Notes: generated from the sequence alone by a model not told the origin. DNA of 64,000 bases from Oenanthe sinensis (GCA_028671895.1 CM053809.1:6989501-7053500), one strand, 5' to 3'; positions 41,473 through 52,020 are shown, counted from the first letter of the stretch. Numbers and translations are program-made.

Positions 41473-44400
41473 GTAATTTGTAACAACTTGAGACTTCATT
41501 CTTTACTCGTTTGAACTTGAAATCAACTTGTAGATTCATTCTTGTCTCATTAGAACATGAAAACAACTTGTAAACTCTTTTAGGATCATTTTTGGCACAT
41601 TTGAACTTCAAAATAATTCAGACCAACTTGAGACTTCATTATTTACTCGTTTGAACATGGAAACAACTTATAGCTTCATTCTTGACTCGTTTGAACATGG
41701 AAACAACTTGTAAACTCTTTTAGGATCATTCTTGGCTCAGTTGACCTTGAAAATAATTTGTAACAACTTGAGACTTCATTCTTGATTCGATTGAATATGG
41801 AAACGTCTTATAGCTTCATTCTTGACTCGTTTAAACATGGAAACAACTTGTAAACTCTTTTAGGATCATTCTTGGCTCATTTAAACTTGAAAATAATTTG
41901 TAACAACTTGAGACTTCATTCTTTACTCGTTTGAACTTGAAAACAACTTGTAGATTCATTCTTGACTCATTAGAACACGGAAACAACTTGTAAACTCTTT
42001 TAGGATCATTTTTGGCGCATTTGAACATGAAAATAATTCATACCAACTTGAGACTTCATTATTGACTCGTTTGAACATGGAAACAACTTATAGCTTCATT
42101 CTTGTCTCGTTTGAACTTGGAAATAACTTGTAAACTCTTTTAGGATCATTCTTGACTCATTTGAACTTGAAAGTAATTTGTAACAACTTGAGACTTTAGT
42201 CTTTACTCGTTTGAACTTGAAATCAACTTGTAGATTCATTCTTGACTCATTAGAACATGGAAACAACTTGTAAACTCTTTTAGGATCATTTTTGGCGCAT
42301 TTGAACATGAAAATAATTCATACCAACTTGAGACTTCGTTATTGACTCGTTTGAACATGGAAACAACTTATAGCTTCATTCTTGACTCGTTTGAACATGG
42401 AAACAACTTGTAAACTCTTTTAGGATCATTCTTGGCTCAGTTGACCTTGAAAATAATTTGTAACAACTTGAGACTTCATTCTTGATTCGTTTGAACATGG
42501 AAACGACTTATAGCTTCATTCTTGACTCGTTTAAACATGGAAACAACTTGTAAACTCTTTTAGGATCATTCTTGGCTCATTTAAACTTGAAAATAATTTG
42601 TATAAATTTAAGACTTCATTCTTTACTCGTTTGAACTTGAAAACAACTTGTAGATTTATTCTTGACTCATTTGAACATGGAACCAACTTGTAAACCAACT
42701 TGTAGATTTATTCTTGACTCATTTGAACATGAAACCAACTTGTAAACCCTTTTAAGATCATTCTTCGCTCATTTGAACTTGAAAGTAATTTGTAACAACT
42801 TGAGACTTCATTCTTTACTCGTTTGAACTTGAAATCAACTTGTAGATTCATTCTTGTCTCATTAGAACATGAAAACAACTTGTAAACTCTTTTAGGATCA
42901 TTTTTGGCGCATTTGAACATGAAAATAATTCATACCAACTTTAGACTTCATTATTGACTCGTTTGACCATGGTAACAACTTATAGCTTCATTCTTGACTC
43001 ATTTGAACATGGAACCAACTTGTAAACCCTTTTAAGATCATTCTTGGCTCATTTGAACTTGAAAGTAATTTGTAACAACTTGAGACTTCATTCTTTACTC
43101 GTTTGAACTTGAAAACAACTTGTAGATTCATTATTGACTCATTAGAACATGGAAACAACTTGTAAACTCTTTTAGGATCATTCTTGGCTAATTTAAACTT
43201 GAACATAATTTTTAACAACTTGAGACTTCATTCTTTAGTCGTTTGAACTTGAAAATAACTTGTAGATTCATTCTTGACTCATTTAGAACATGGAAACAAC
43301 TTGTAAACCCTTTTAGGATCATTTTTGGCTCATTTGAACATGAAAATAATTCATACCAACTTGAGACTTCATTATTGACTCGTTTGAACATGGAAACGAC
43401 TTATAGCTTCATTCTTGACTCGTTTAAACATGGAAACAACTTGTAAACTCTTTTAGGATCATTCTTGGCTCATTTAAACTTGAAAATAATTTGTAACAAT
43501 TTGAGACTTCATTCTTTACTCGGTTGAACTTGAAAACAACCTGTAGATTTATTCTTGACTCATTTGAACATGGAACCAACTTGTAAACCAACTTGTAGAT
43601 TTATTCTTGACTCATTTGAACATGGAACGAACTTGTAAACCCTTTTAAGATCATTCTTGGCTCATTTGAACTAGAAAGTAATTTGTAACAACTTTAGACT
43701 TCGTTCTTTACTCGTTTAAACTTGAAAACAACTTGTAGATTCATTATTGACTCATTAGAACATGGAAACAACTTGTAAACTCTTTTAGGATCATTCTTGG
43801 CTCATTTAAACTTGACCATAATTTTTAACAACTTGAGACTTCATTCTTTAGTCGTTTGAACTTGAAAATAACTTGTAGATTCATTCTTGACTCATTTAGA
43901 ACATGGAAACAACTTGTAAACCCTTTTAGGATCATTTTTGGCACATTTGAACATGAAAATAATTCATACCAACTTGAGACTTCACTATTGACTCGTTTGA
44001 ACATGGAAACGACTTATAGCTTCATTCTTGACTCGTTTAAACATGGAAACAACTTGTAAACTCTTTTAGGATCATTCTTGGCTCAGTTGAACTTGAAAAT
44101 AATTTGCAACAACTTGAGACTTCATTCTTTACTCGTTTGAACTTGAAAATAACTTGTAGATTTATTCTTGACTCATTTGAACATCGAAACAACTTGTAAA
44201 CTCTTTTAGGATCATTCTTGGCTCATTTGAACTTGAAAGTAATTTGTAACAACTTGAGAATTCATTCTTTACTCGTTTGAACTTGAAAACAACTTGTAGA
44301 TTCATTCTTGACTCATTAGAACATGGAAACAACTTGTAAACTCTTTTAGGATCATTTTTGGCTCATTTGAACATGATAATTATTCATACCAACTTGAGAC

Positions 44401-46390
44401 TTCATTATTGACTCATTTGAACATGAAAATAACTTATAGCTTCATTCTTGACTAGTTTGAACATGGAAATAACTTGTAACCTCTTTTAGGATCATTCTTG
44501 ACTCATATGAACTTGAAAGTAATTTGTAACAACTTGAGACTTCATTCTTTACTCGTTTGAACTTGAAATCAACTTGTAGATTCATTCTTGTCTCATTAGA
44601 ACATGAAAACAACTTGTAAACTCTTTTAGGATCATTTTTGGCACATTTGAACTTCAAAATAATTCAGACCAACTTGAGACTTCATTATTTACTCGTTTGA
44701 ACATGGAAACAACTTATAGCTTCATTCTTGACTCGTTTGAACATGGAAACAACATGTAAACTCTTTTAGGATCATTCTTGGCTCAGTTGACCTTGAAAAT
44801 AATTTGTAACAACTTGAGACTTCATTCTTGATTCGATTGAACATGGAAACGTCTTATAGCTTCATTCTTGACTCGTTTAAACATGGAAACAACTTGTAAA
44901 CTCTTTTAGGATCATTCTTGGCTCATTTAAACTTGAAAATAATTTGTAACAACTTGAGACTTCATTCTTTACTCGTTTGAACTTGAAAACAACTTGTAGA
45001 TTCATTCTTGACTCATTAGAACACGGAAACAACTTGTAAACTCTTTTAGGATCATTTTTGGCGCATTTGAACATGAAAATAATTCATACCAACTTGAGAC
45101 TTCATTATTGACTCGTTTGAACATGGAAACAACTTATAGCTTCATTCTTGTCTCGTTTGAACTTGGAAATAACTTGTAAACTCTTTTAGGATCATTCTTG
45201 ACTCATATGAACTTGAAAGTAATTTGTAACAACTTGAGACTTTAGTCTTTACTCGTTTGAACTTGAAATCAACTTGTAGATTGATTCTTGACTCATTAGA
45301 ACATGGAAACAACTTGTAAACTCTTTTAGGATCATTTTTGGCGCATTTGAACATGAAAATAATTCATACCAACTTGAGACTTCGTTATTGACTCGTTTGA
45401 ACATGGAAACAACTTATAGCTTCATTCTTGACTCGTTTGAACATGGAAACAACTTGTAAACTCTTTTAGGATCATTCTTGGCTCAGTTGACCTTGAAAAT
45501 AATTTGTAACAACTTGAGACTTCATTCTTGATTCGTTTGAACATGGAAACGACTTATAGCTTCATTCTTGACTCGTTTAAACATGGAAACAACTTGTAAA
45601 CTCTTTTAGGATCATTCTTGGCTCATTTAAACTTGAAAATAATTTGTAACAATTTGAGACTTCATTCTTTACTCGTTTGAACTTGAAAACAACTTGTAGA
45701 TTTATTCTTGACTCATTTGAACATGGAACCAACTTGTAGATTTATTCTTGACTCATTTGAACATGGAACCAACTTGTAAACCCTTTTAAGATCATTCTTG
45801 GCTCATTTGAACTTGAAAGTAATTTGTAACAACTTGAGACTTCATTCTTTACTCGTTTGAACTTGAAATCAACTTGTAGATTCATTCTTGTCTCATTAGA
45901 ACATGAAAACAACTTGTAAACTCTTTTAGGATCATTTTTGGCGCATTTGAACATGAAAATAATTCATACCAACTTTAGACTTCATTATTGACTCGTTTGA
46001 CCATGGTAACAACTTATAGCTTCATTCTTGACTCATTTGAACATGGAACCAACTTGTAAACCCTTTTAAGATCATTCTTGGCTCATTTGAACTTGAAAGT
46101 AATTTGTAACAACTTGAGACTTCATTCTTTACTCGTTTGAACTTGAAAACAACTTGTAGATTCATTATTGACTCATTAGAACATGGAAACAACTTGTAAA
46201 CTCTTTTAGGATCATTCTTGGCTCATTTAAACTTGAACATAATTTTTAACAACTTGAGACTTCATTCTTTAGTCATTTGAACTTGAAAATAACTTGTAGA
46301 TTCATTCTTGACTCATTTAGAACATGGAAACAACTTGTAAACCCTTTTAGGATCATTTTTGGCTCATTTGAACATGAAAATAATTCATAC
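41473..46390. repeat. Satellite array, block 5: 3.05-kb macro-repeat
   Basis: 140-bp satellite resumes directly after the LINE tail. A macro-repeat with an offset of about 3046 bp (21 x 140 + 2 x 53) is visible: frames at 41831 and 42096 recur at 44877 and 45142, and 42708 recurs in closely related form at 45742. A further copy follows the viral insert (55324, 55589, 56201). The 613-bp unit is present at 43243 and 43856. A marker for this family is 'gtttgaccatggtaac', seen near 35.49, 42.96, 46.00, 56.46 and 62.00 kb. The block ends at the viral junction after 'aattcatac'. Confidence 0.93.
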
Positions 46391-46513
46391 ATACCAAGTC
46401 GAAACGCGGACAACCACCAGGGCAGAAATCATATGAAAAGAAAGTATTTATTTATTTATAACAAGCCGATTGGCCATTACATTGCTTAAAACCCCGTAGG
46501 GTTACTACTCACA
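46391..46513 (-). repeat. Viral terminal direct repeat, downstream copy
   Basis: These 123 bp are identical to 54299-54421. Read on the minus strand, this copy runs through the poly(A) signal and ends inside the primer-binding site, with TGGTAT as its last six bases. The repeat is a terminal redundancy of a circular genome and not an LTR, because it has no TG...CA ends and there is no integrase gene. Confidence 0.9.
46443..46460 (-). terminator. Viral polyadenylation signal (AATAAATAAA), downstream copy
   Basis: On the minus strand, two overlapping AATAAA hexamers lie at 46456-46447. They are about 110-120 nt downstream of the predicted 35S-type start site. This spacing is typical of caulimoviruses, where the signal is bypassed on the first pass and used on the second, giving a terminally redundant pregenomic RNA. 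The same signal is present in the upstream repeat at 54355-54364. Confidence 0.7.
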
Positions 46514-46592
46514 CATTACAATATTGATGGACTCTAGAATCTCTTAGCTAAGCTGCTGGAAAAACGATGTCCTTCTTACAAATATAACTTAG

Positions 46593-46640
46593 CCTTTTAT
46601 AGATCAAGGACTAAGGGTCTTGCATTATTAAAGTAGAAGA
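46593..46640 (-). promoter_or_regulatory. 35S-type promoter core (TATA box)
   Basis: Read on the minus strand, TATAAAAGG lies at 46601-46593, preceded by 'gcaagaccctt' (about 46623-46613), a phrase that sits just upstream of the TATA box in several caulimovirus 35S promoters. A start site is expected about 30 nt downstream, near 46565-46570. The core follows the end of ORF VI, as expected. It occurs only once in this insert because the upstream terminal repeat begins downstream of the predicted start site. Confidence 0.75.
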
Positions 46641-46775
46641 TGCCTTCTGCTTTTCATAAAGTAGATGCTCTTTGTCTTCTGCTTTTGCTTTTCATAAAGC
46701 TGCCGTCTGCTTTTGCTTTTCATAAAGTAGATGCTTCTGCTTTTTCTAAAGTAGATGCTTCTTGCTTTTCTTTGT
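46640..46775 (-). promoter_or_regulatory. Repeated enhancer-like motifs upstream of the 35S-type promoter
   Basis: On the minus strand the motif 'gcatctactttatgaaaagc' and shortened forms recur about four times between about 46770 and 46640. They lie 40-170 bp upstream of the TATA box, the position of caulimovirus enhancer elements. The first repeats overlap the last codons of ORF VI, where they encode a repeated 'EASTLEKAEASTL'-type tail. The enhancer role is inferred from position and repetition. Confidence 0.55.
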
Positions 46776-48387
46776 TAGTGGCGGGACCACAGATTTGGCA
46801 TTTTCCTTCTATACCAAATTTCTTTAGCTCCTTCATCTTCTTCTGACAAAAAGACTCGCTGTGCTTTCCTAGTGCATACGTATGTGTAATGCATACCTTG
46901 AATGCTTCAATTTTTTCCCAATCTGACTGACTTAATCCTTTGTGTGAATAAGACGTCATAAGGCAGTATGTGGTAGCCAAGTTGACCTTGAGCTTGTCAT
47001 CTGGTTTTACACTAAAGATTTTGTTAATTAAATTAATTAACTTAACCTCAGCAAGTTTCCTAAGATCTTCTTTGTCGAGCTTTGCTTCCATGGCTTGACT
47101 TGGAAAATAGATCTTTTCATTTACAGCTCTAATCTGTACATAATGATATGGCTGAACAGCCATCCCAAAATCTTCATCAGCTTCTTGTTCCCAGTGTATG
47201 ATGGTGCTGGTGAACTTGAGGTAGATTTCTTTATCAGAATTTTTAAGACACTTTTTCCTAAAATTCTTGACTGCTTCCTTAAACTCCGGCGAAAATTTGG
47301 AAATTTCTAACAAGTTGCTGGATGGATAAATCTGAAAAATTAATCCATATTGATAGGCTTTATGGACCATTTCTGGGTGAGACCTAGGATAGAAATTGAA
47401 GTAGGACACATTCTTCTTATCTGTGGTGAAGTAATGTTCTTCTGCAAATTCATTTTCTGTAGCTTGTCTTCCGAGTTGGAATAAATAGCTGAATCCTGAA
47501 TACTCTGTATCAAGAACATCCTCGTCTGTATCCGTCAGTAGTTGCTGACTTTTTGGAATGGTTCCAAGGATATTTTTTGTAGTTGCCTCCTTTGTAAGCA
47601 TTTTTGAGTAGCTCGGCTTGATTGCTTCTGCTGAACAGATTAATTCAAGGGGTGCTCTAAAATTAGTATTGGTAAAGACTCTTGATGCAGCCTGGGCTTC
47701 TTCGAAAGTCTTGTACTTTTTGTGCTTAATTCCAGAAAAACCTTTTATCGCTTGTTCTGCAATGTTCCAGGTAGTATATATTCCTGCATGAGGACCATTG
47801 AATACTACGTAGTAAGATTTGTTAGCCTTATACCCTGTTGGGATCACCGAAGGGACTGCTGAAGTTTGATCTTCAGTCTTTGTTGGGATTTGAATTCCCC
47901 CATTGGGTCTCAAGTTTAAACTTGAGGTAGAACCCGATGTTGTGGAGGTCTGAACCTCAGTCTGAATTTTTACCAAATTCACAGGTTTCAACGGATTTGT
48001 TGATTCTTTACCAGGAGCCGTTTGCTCTGGAATAGCCTCATCTTTGTCCATTTCTGAAGAAGGTGATGAAATAACCTTTTGAGTTGTGGAGGTCTGAACC
48101 TCAGTCTGAATTTTTACCAAATTCACAGGTTTCAACGGATTTGTTGATTCTTTACCAGGAGCCGTTTGCTCTGGAATAGCCTCATCTTTGTCCATTTCTG
48201 AAGAAAGTGATGAAATAACCTTTTGATGTTCAGGAAGAGAGTACTTCCTTACATAACAAATTTCTGCTCGAACAATAAGGAGTTCTTCTTGGAGTAGATG
48301 AATTTTCTTCATCAGAATAGTCTCCCTAAGAGCTAATTGTTCACAAGTGTTTTCCATGGAAGTGTCCATAGTTTTATAGGATCTCAA
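46720..48387 (-). CDS. ORF VI: Translational transactivator / viroplasmin (inclusion-body protein)
   Basis: A 555-residue protein matching the size and place of caulimovirus ORF VI, which forms the cytoplasmic inclusion bodies where virions assemble and enables reinitiation at downstream ORFs of the polycistronic RNA. The RNase H-fold viroplasmin domain is recognisable at about residues 189-240, with 'YYVVFNGPHAGIYTTWNIA' and 'YKTFEEAQAASRVF'. A C-terminal zinc-type cluster follows (H509, C514, C530, C533). Residues 55-102 and 103-150 are a near-perfect tandem duplication of 48 residues in the otherwise poorly conserved N-terminal region. The last about 14 residues are a small repeat caused by the overlapping promoter repeats. 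It is separated from ORF V by a 167-bp promoter-containing gap, fitting a separate 19S-type mRNA. The frame is open. Confidence 0.93.
   Translation of the reverse strand: MRSYKTMDTSMENTCEQLALRETILMKKIHLLQEELLIVRAEICYVRKYSLPEHQKVISSLSSEMDKDEAIPEQTAPGKESTNPLKPVNLVKIQTEVQTSTTQKVISSPSSEMDKDEAIPEQTAPGKESTNPLKPVNLVKIQTEVQTSTTSGSTSSLNLRPNGGIQIPTKTEDQTSAVPSVIPTGYKANKSYYVVFNGPHAGIYTTWNIAEQAIKGFSGIKHKKYKTFEEAQAASRVFTNTNFRAPLELICSAEAIKPSYSKMLTKEATTKNILGTIPKSQQLLTDTDEDVLDTEYSGFSYLFQLGRQATENEFAEEHYFTTDKKNVSYFNFYPRSHPEMVHKAYQYGLIFQIYPSSNLLEISKFSPEFKEAVKNFRKKCLKNSDKEIYLKFTSTIIHWEQEADEDFGMAVQPYHYVQIRAVNEKIYFPSQAMEAKLDKEDLRKLAEVKLINLINKIFSVKPDDKLKVNLATTYCLMTSYSHKGLSQSDWEKIEAFKVCITHTYALGKHSESFCQKKMKELKKFGIEGKCQICGPATNKEKQEASTLEKAEASTL
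47941..48228 (-). repeat. 144-bp tandem duplication inside ORF VI
   Basis: 47941-48084 and 48085-48228 are almost identical (one difference seen, 'gaagaagg' against 'gaagaaag'). The unit is 144 bp, a multiple of three, so it adds 48 residues without breaking the frame. It encodes the stretch beginning 'QKVISS' and ending 'QTSTT'. High identity indicates a recent event, either in the virus lineage or after integration. Confidence 0.93.
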
Positions 48388-48554
48388 AGAAAGAGATTTT
48401 ACTACTAAGCAGAGAAGCTTTTGCTATTGAGAGGAAGATATAGAGAATTGTTTGTGTGTTTGCATCTCATAACTCTCAGTATTTATAGGCCTTTAGTGCC
48501 TTGGATTCCTGCAAAAGTAAGCAAACGATGCATCGAATGATGTCATTAGTATAA
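48388..48554 (-). promoter_or_regulatory. 19S-type promoter region between ORF V and ORF VI
   Basis: This 167-bp gap separates the polymerase stop from the ORF VI start. On the minus strand, TATAAATA lies at 48487-48480, about 93 nt before the ORF VI ATG, which leaves room for a short leader. A bZIP-like TGACATCA lies upstream at 48545-48538. Caulimoviruses transcribe ORF VI separately from a promoter here. The TATA call is good; the bZIP site is tentative. Confidence 0.65.
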
Positions 48555-50648
48555 TTATTGCTGGTATTCCCTTGTTAAAAAATCTGCTAAACAGTTTTTG
48601 ACTCCTTCAATGTGCTCGACATCAAAGCTGTATCTGCTTAACCATTGTTGCCAACGGACAAGTCTTCCTTGCTTATTGTCTCCCTGTAACTTAATACGAA
48701 GAAAATAAGTAAAGTTTCTATTATCAGTTCTAACCAAAAATTTTGTTGGAGTTAGATAAATAGAAAATTTATTAATAACTCTAATTACTGCAAGATATTC
48801 CTTCTCGTTAGAGTGGTAATTTCTTTCAGCATCTTTAAAGCTACCTGACGCATACCTGCAGATTAATTCTTTATCGGAACTTACTGCTTTAAGAACCCCT
48901 CCCCAGTATTCTCCTGAAGCATCAGTCTCAATGATGAGCTTGTCACTAGGATCTGGATGGTAGAGTTTTGGAAAACCCTTAAGATTCTTTTTTATCTTAC
49001 AGATATAGTCTGTATCAGATTCTTTCCATTCCCATAGAATGTCCTTTTTGAGCTTGACCTGCAATGGCGCACGAATAGCTGCAAGTTTTGGAATATAATC
49101 AGAAGCATATGTTAGTATGCCAAGAAATCTCTGTAATTGCTTTTTGTCTTCAATCCTGTCTGGAAATTTCTTAATATGCTCCAGAATGTGGCCTTGCGGA
49201 CAATGAGTTCCTTGATCAATTTCCAATCCTAAGAAATTAATCTTTGTCTTGAAGAGTTGTGCCTTCTTCTTAGATAGAATTATTCCAAGATATTGACATT
49301 TCTTCAGAACTGCTGCTAAATGTCTTAAATGATCCTGTTCATTATCGCTAAAGATAAGAATATCATCAACATATACACAACAAAATGTTTCAAAGGACCT
49401 AAATGCGTTTTGCATGTGTCTTTGAAAGATGGATGGAGCCTGTTTGAGTCCAAATGGAACGACGATCCATTGATAATGTCCTTGAGGACATGTGAATGCT
49501 GTCAATAGCTGTGATTCTTCGTCTAGCAGTACCTGCCAAAAACCTGATTTACAGTCTAAAGAACTAAACATTTTCTTACCTCGGATAAGGGTGAGAAGTT
49601 CATCCTTATTGGGTAAATTATGGCTATCTCCTATTGTGGCTTCATTAACTGCCTTATAGTTGACTACCATTCTTTTCTTTCCTCTTCTCTTCTCTGCTTC
49701 ATTTTCAACAAGGAAGGCTGGAGACATGTGAGGTGATTTGCTAGGTATGATGATCTTCATATCTAGAAGCTCTTGAATCTGTTTGCCAAATTCTTCTCGA
49801 TCTAACGGACTGTATTTCATTGGTTTTACCTTGATTACAGTTTTAGGATCTCTGAGCTTGATCGTTGCTTTCATCCATTTCTTGGTCTTTGTTGGATCCA
49901 ATGGATTTTCTGAGCAGACTGAATCTAATAATCTTTCGATTATCGCTTTTCTTTCTGTTTCAAGAATCAAATTATTACAAGCATCTTTTAATTCTCTAAA
50001 TTTTTTAATACTATCCTTCCCCTTCTGAAAAAGAAATATTTTATTAGGGCTAATGTTGATAGCATCCGGTTGTCTGATTTTTGAATTTTTCTTCATTGAT
50101 TCAAGAAATCCTGCAACTCCAACTCTACGAGCTGTTGTTATCTTTCTGATATATACTTCTTGTCCTGCAAGTGTTAGTATAATCATTTTTGTATATTGGA
50201 TAAATGGTTCATATAATTGACAAAAATTATTACCAATTATAAAATCTATTCCGGATTCTTGCTGATAAACAGTAGGAATATGGAATATTTCACCTGCTAT
50301 TAATATATTAAGGTTTTTACATACCTTGTTGATTGTAATGGTACTTCCATTAGCGATCTTTACCTGTATAGGTCTTTCCGCGTTGACCCAATGTTCTGGC
50401 GGTATTACAAATTTACTTGCAATGCAGAGGCTGGCACCTGTATCTACATAACAATGTAATTCTATCTGTTTATATCCTGCAAATTTTAATTTTCCTAAGA
50501 TATAAATAGAGTATGGATTAGTGATGTTGGTCATCACTACTTCTTCTTCAATCAGATTCTGATCTTGAGGAAGACGAATCATTAGAATCTGACTCTTCTG
50601 GTCCGGGGTCAATTTCTTCAATCGAGTATACTTCTTCCGTATCCTCAT
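48555..50648 (-). CDS. ORF V: Polyprotein: aspartic protease, reverse transcriptase, RNase H
   Basis: A 697-residue replication protein that processes viral proteins and copies pregenomic RNA into DNA. Domains in order are a retropepsin-like protease with 'YVDTGAS' (catalytic D69), a reverse transcriptase with 'YVDD' at 426-429 plus the upstream 'FSSLDCKSGFWQV' and 'PFGLKQAPSIFQR' blocks, and RNase H with D576 ('ETDASG'), E615, D642 and D689. No integrase or chromodomain follows, which separates it from Ty3/gypsy elements. The length is normal for caulimoviruses. The first 101 nt overlap the end of ORF IV in another frame. All catalytic residues that I can check are present and the frame has no stop. 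Confidence 0.97.
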   Translation of the reverse strand: MRIRKKYTRLKKLTPDQKSQILMIRLPQDQNLIEEEVVMTNITNPYSIYILGKLKFAGYKQIELHCYVDTGASLCIASKFVIPPEHWVNAERPIQVKIANGSTITINKVCKNLNILIAGEIFHIPTVYQQESGIDFIIGNNFCQLYEPFIQYTKMIILTLAGQEVYIRKITTARRVGVAGFLESMKKNSKIRQPDAINISPNKIFLFQKGKDSIKKFRELKDACNNLILETERKAIIERLLDSVCSENPLDPTKTKKWMKATIKLRDPKTVIKVKPMKYSPLDREEFGKQIQELLDMKIIIPSKSPHMSPAFLVENEAEKRRGKKRMVVNYKAVNEATIGDSHNLPNKDELLTLIRGKKMFSSLDCKSGFWQVLLDEESQLLTAFTCPQGHYQWIVVPFGLKQAPSIFQRHMQNAFRSFETFCCVYVDDILIFSDNEQDHLRHLAAVLKKCQYLGIILSKKKAQLFKTKINFLGLEIDQGTHCPQGHILEHIKKFPDRIEDKKQLQRFLGILTYASDYIPKLAAIRAPLQVKLKKDILWEWKESDTDYICKIKKNLKGFPKLYHPDPSDKLIIETDASGEYWGGVLKAVSSDKELICRYASGSFKDAERNYHSNEKEYLAVIRVINKFSIYLTPTKFLVRTDNRNFTYFLRIKLQGDNKQGRLVRWQQWLSRYSFDVEHIEGVKNCLADFLTREYQQ

Positions 50649-52020
50649 ATGGTTCTTCTATAGGAGTATATCCCAGAGAATAAACTTGTTCAAGCATTTG
50701 TACCTTTCTGTCATGCTTTTTCCTATTGGGGCACTCGTTCGCATAGTGTCCTTCTTCATTACAGATCCAACACCTGCAATTTTTCTTGCCTTTTGGGCAA
50801 AACTTTTGTTTTTCGTTAGAGAATTTCTTAAAAGTTCTCTTTTTAACGTATTTTCCTGGTTTAAAAGGTTTCCTTTTCTTTGTAAACCTATATCTCTTCG
50901 TATGTTTATACGATTTCTTTTTATAATTCTTTTTGTAGGAAGACTTCCTACATCCATACTCAAATGGTTCTTCAATAATCCTGTCGCAACATCGCTTACT
51001 GAAGGATTTTAATTGCTTTTGCTTTCTTGCGAGATCACAGACTTTAGCAATTTCTTCTTTGACTATCCTTTGTGCGTAGGCTAAGCTATATTCTGCCGGG
51101 CCTGTTGCTTCTAGGTTAAATCTTTCTAAGGCTTTTAATCCTACCAAGGGGATCTTTAAAAGATAATCCTTGACATATTTCACATATTCTGTTTGATCAT
51201 TTAATTGATAAAGATATTTTTCATAATCTCCATAAAATTGATCAAGAAAACATATGTCGCAAAGCTGCATGTTGGTGAGCATGGTTTTTGCATTAATTTT
51301 TATCCTTAATAACTCTTGAAGTTTATTAGAGGACTGATTTATGCCTAAAAACATAGTGTATATTGCATCTAAAATGTTTTCGAAGGCTGTAACTGGACTC
51401 ATAGTTGGTTCCCAATTAGTGTTCTTATTAAAAGAATTAATAACACCTAAAGTCTTATGTTCAACTAGAAGCAAAACAGTGCTTTGGTCATCATAAGCTT
51501 CTTTGTTAGTCTGAATAATCAAACTAATTTCCTTAGCCCATATATCTATGAGTTCTTTCCTATTTGACTTATTGTCAATGTTTAGGATGTTACTACCAAA
51601 TATATTAGTAGTCTCTTTACTAGGATTGAAGGGATAGAAATTTCCTTTTCTTTTCCTATTTTCTTCAGGTTTTGACGTTTCTCCTTTTTCTTTTTTAAGA
51701 GGAGTTGCGTCCTGATTGGTAGTTCTGAGATTTTCTATTTCTTCATTCTCTGAACTGTCTATATCTGTATTATCTTGGAATTCTTCTTGTTCTTCTGAAC
51801 TGAATTCTTCAATAGTATTTAGAAAGTCATAATCTTTGATTCCAAAAAGGGATCTTAGATCTTTATTGTCTTTTATTTCCTGGTTGGCTATAGATTCATC
51901 ATCTATTTCCATTAATCTAATTGCTTGTTCGAGGACCTCAAAGTTGTCGTCGTTAACTTGCAATTCTCCTTCTTTTAGATTACCCCAGAAGATATCTTCT
52001 ACGATTCTTAGGTAATTCAT
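50548..52020 (-). CDS. ORF IV: Coat protein precursor with CCHC zinc knuckle
   Basis: A 490-residue capsid precursor. The N-terminal third is acidic (residues about 60-100), the middle (about 150-335) is the capsid core region, and residues about 355-405 are very rich in Lys and Arg. A retroviral-type zinc knuckle follows, C417-x2-C420-x4-H425-x4-C430, which binds RNA during packaging. The protein ends in an acidic, serine-rich tail. Acidic ends around a basic/zinc-knuckle region are typical of caulimovirus coat-protein precursors, whose ends are removed by the viral protease. The start overlaps ORF III by 4 nt and the end overlaps ORF V by 101 nt. Confidence 0.94.
   Translation of the reverse strand: MNYLRIVEDIFWGNLKEGELQVNDDNFEVLEQAIRLMEIDDESIANQEIKDNKDLRSLFGIKDYDFLNTIEEFSSEEQEEFQDNTDIDSSENEEIENLRTTNQDATPLKKEKGETSKPEENRKRKGNFYPFNPSKETTNIFGSNILNIDNKSNRKELIDIWAKEISLIIQTNKEAYDDQSTVLLLVEHKTLGVINSFNKNTNWEPTMSPVTAFENILDAIYTMFLGINQSSNKLQELLRIKINAKTMLTNMQLCDICFLDQFYGDYEKYLYQLNDQTEYVKYVKDYLLKIPLVGLKALERFNLEATGPAEYSLAYAQRIVKEEIAKVCDLARKQKQLKSFSKRCCDRIIEEPFEYGCRKSSYKKNYKKKSYKHTKRYRFTKKRKPFKPGKYVKKRTFKKFSNEKQKFCPKGKKNCRCWICNEEGHYANECPNRKKHDRKVQMLEQVYSLGYTPIEEPYEDTEEVYSIEEIDPGPEESDSNDSSSSRSESD

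Noticed and set aside
46277..46489. Plus-strand 70-codon frame across the left viral junction
   Set aside because: It is a chimera of satellite and viral terminal repeat without conserved content.
46640..51012. Other frames inside the viral insert (plus 46640-46846, 47095-47310, 49783-50028, 50686-51012; minus 50658-50975)
   Set aside because: They overlap well-supported viral genes in other frames or on the opposite strand and show no domain of their own.
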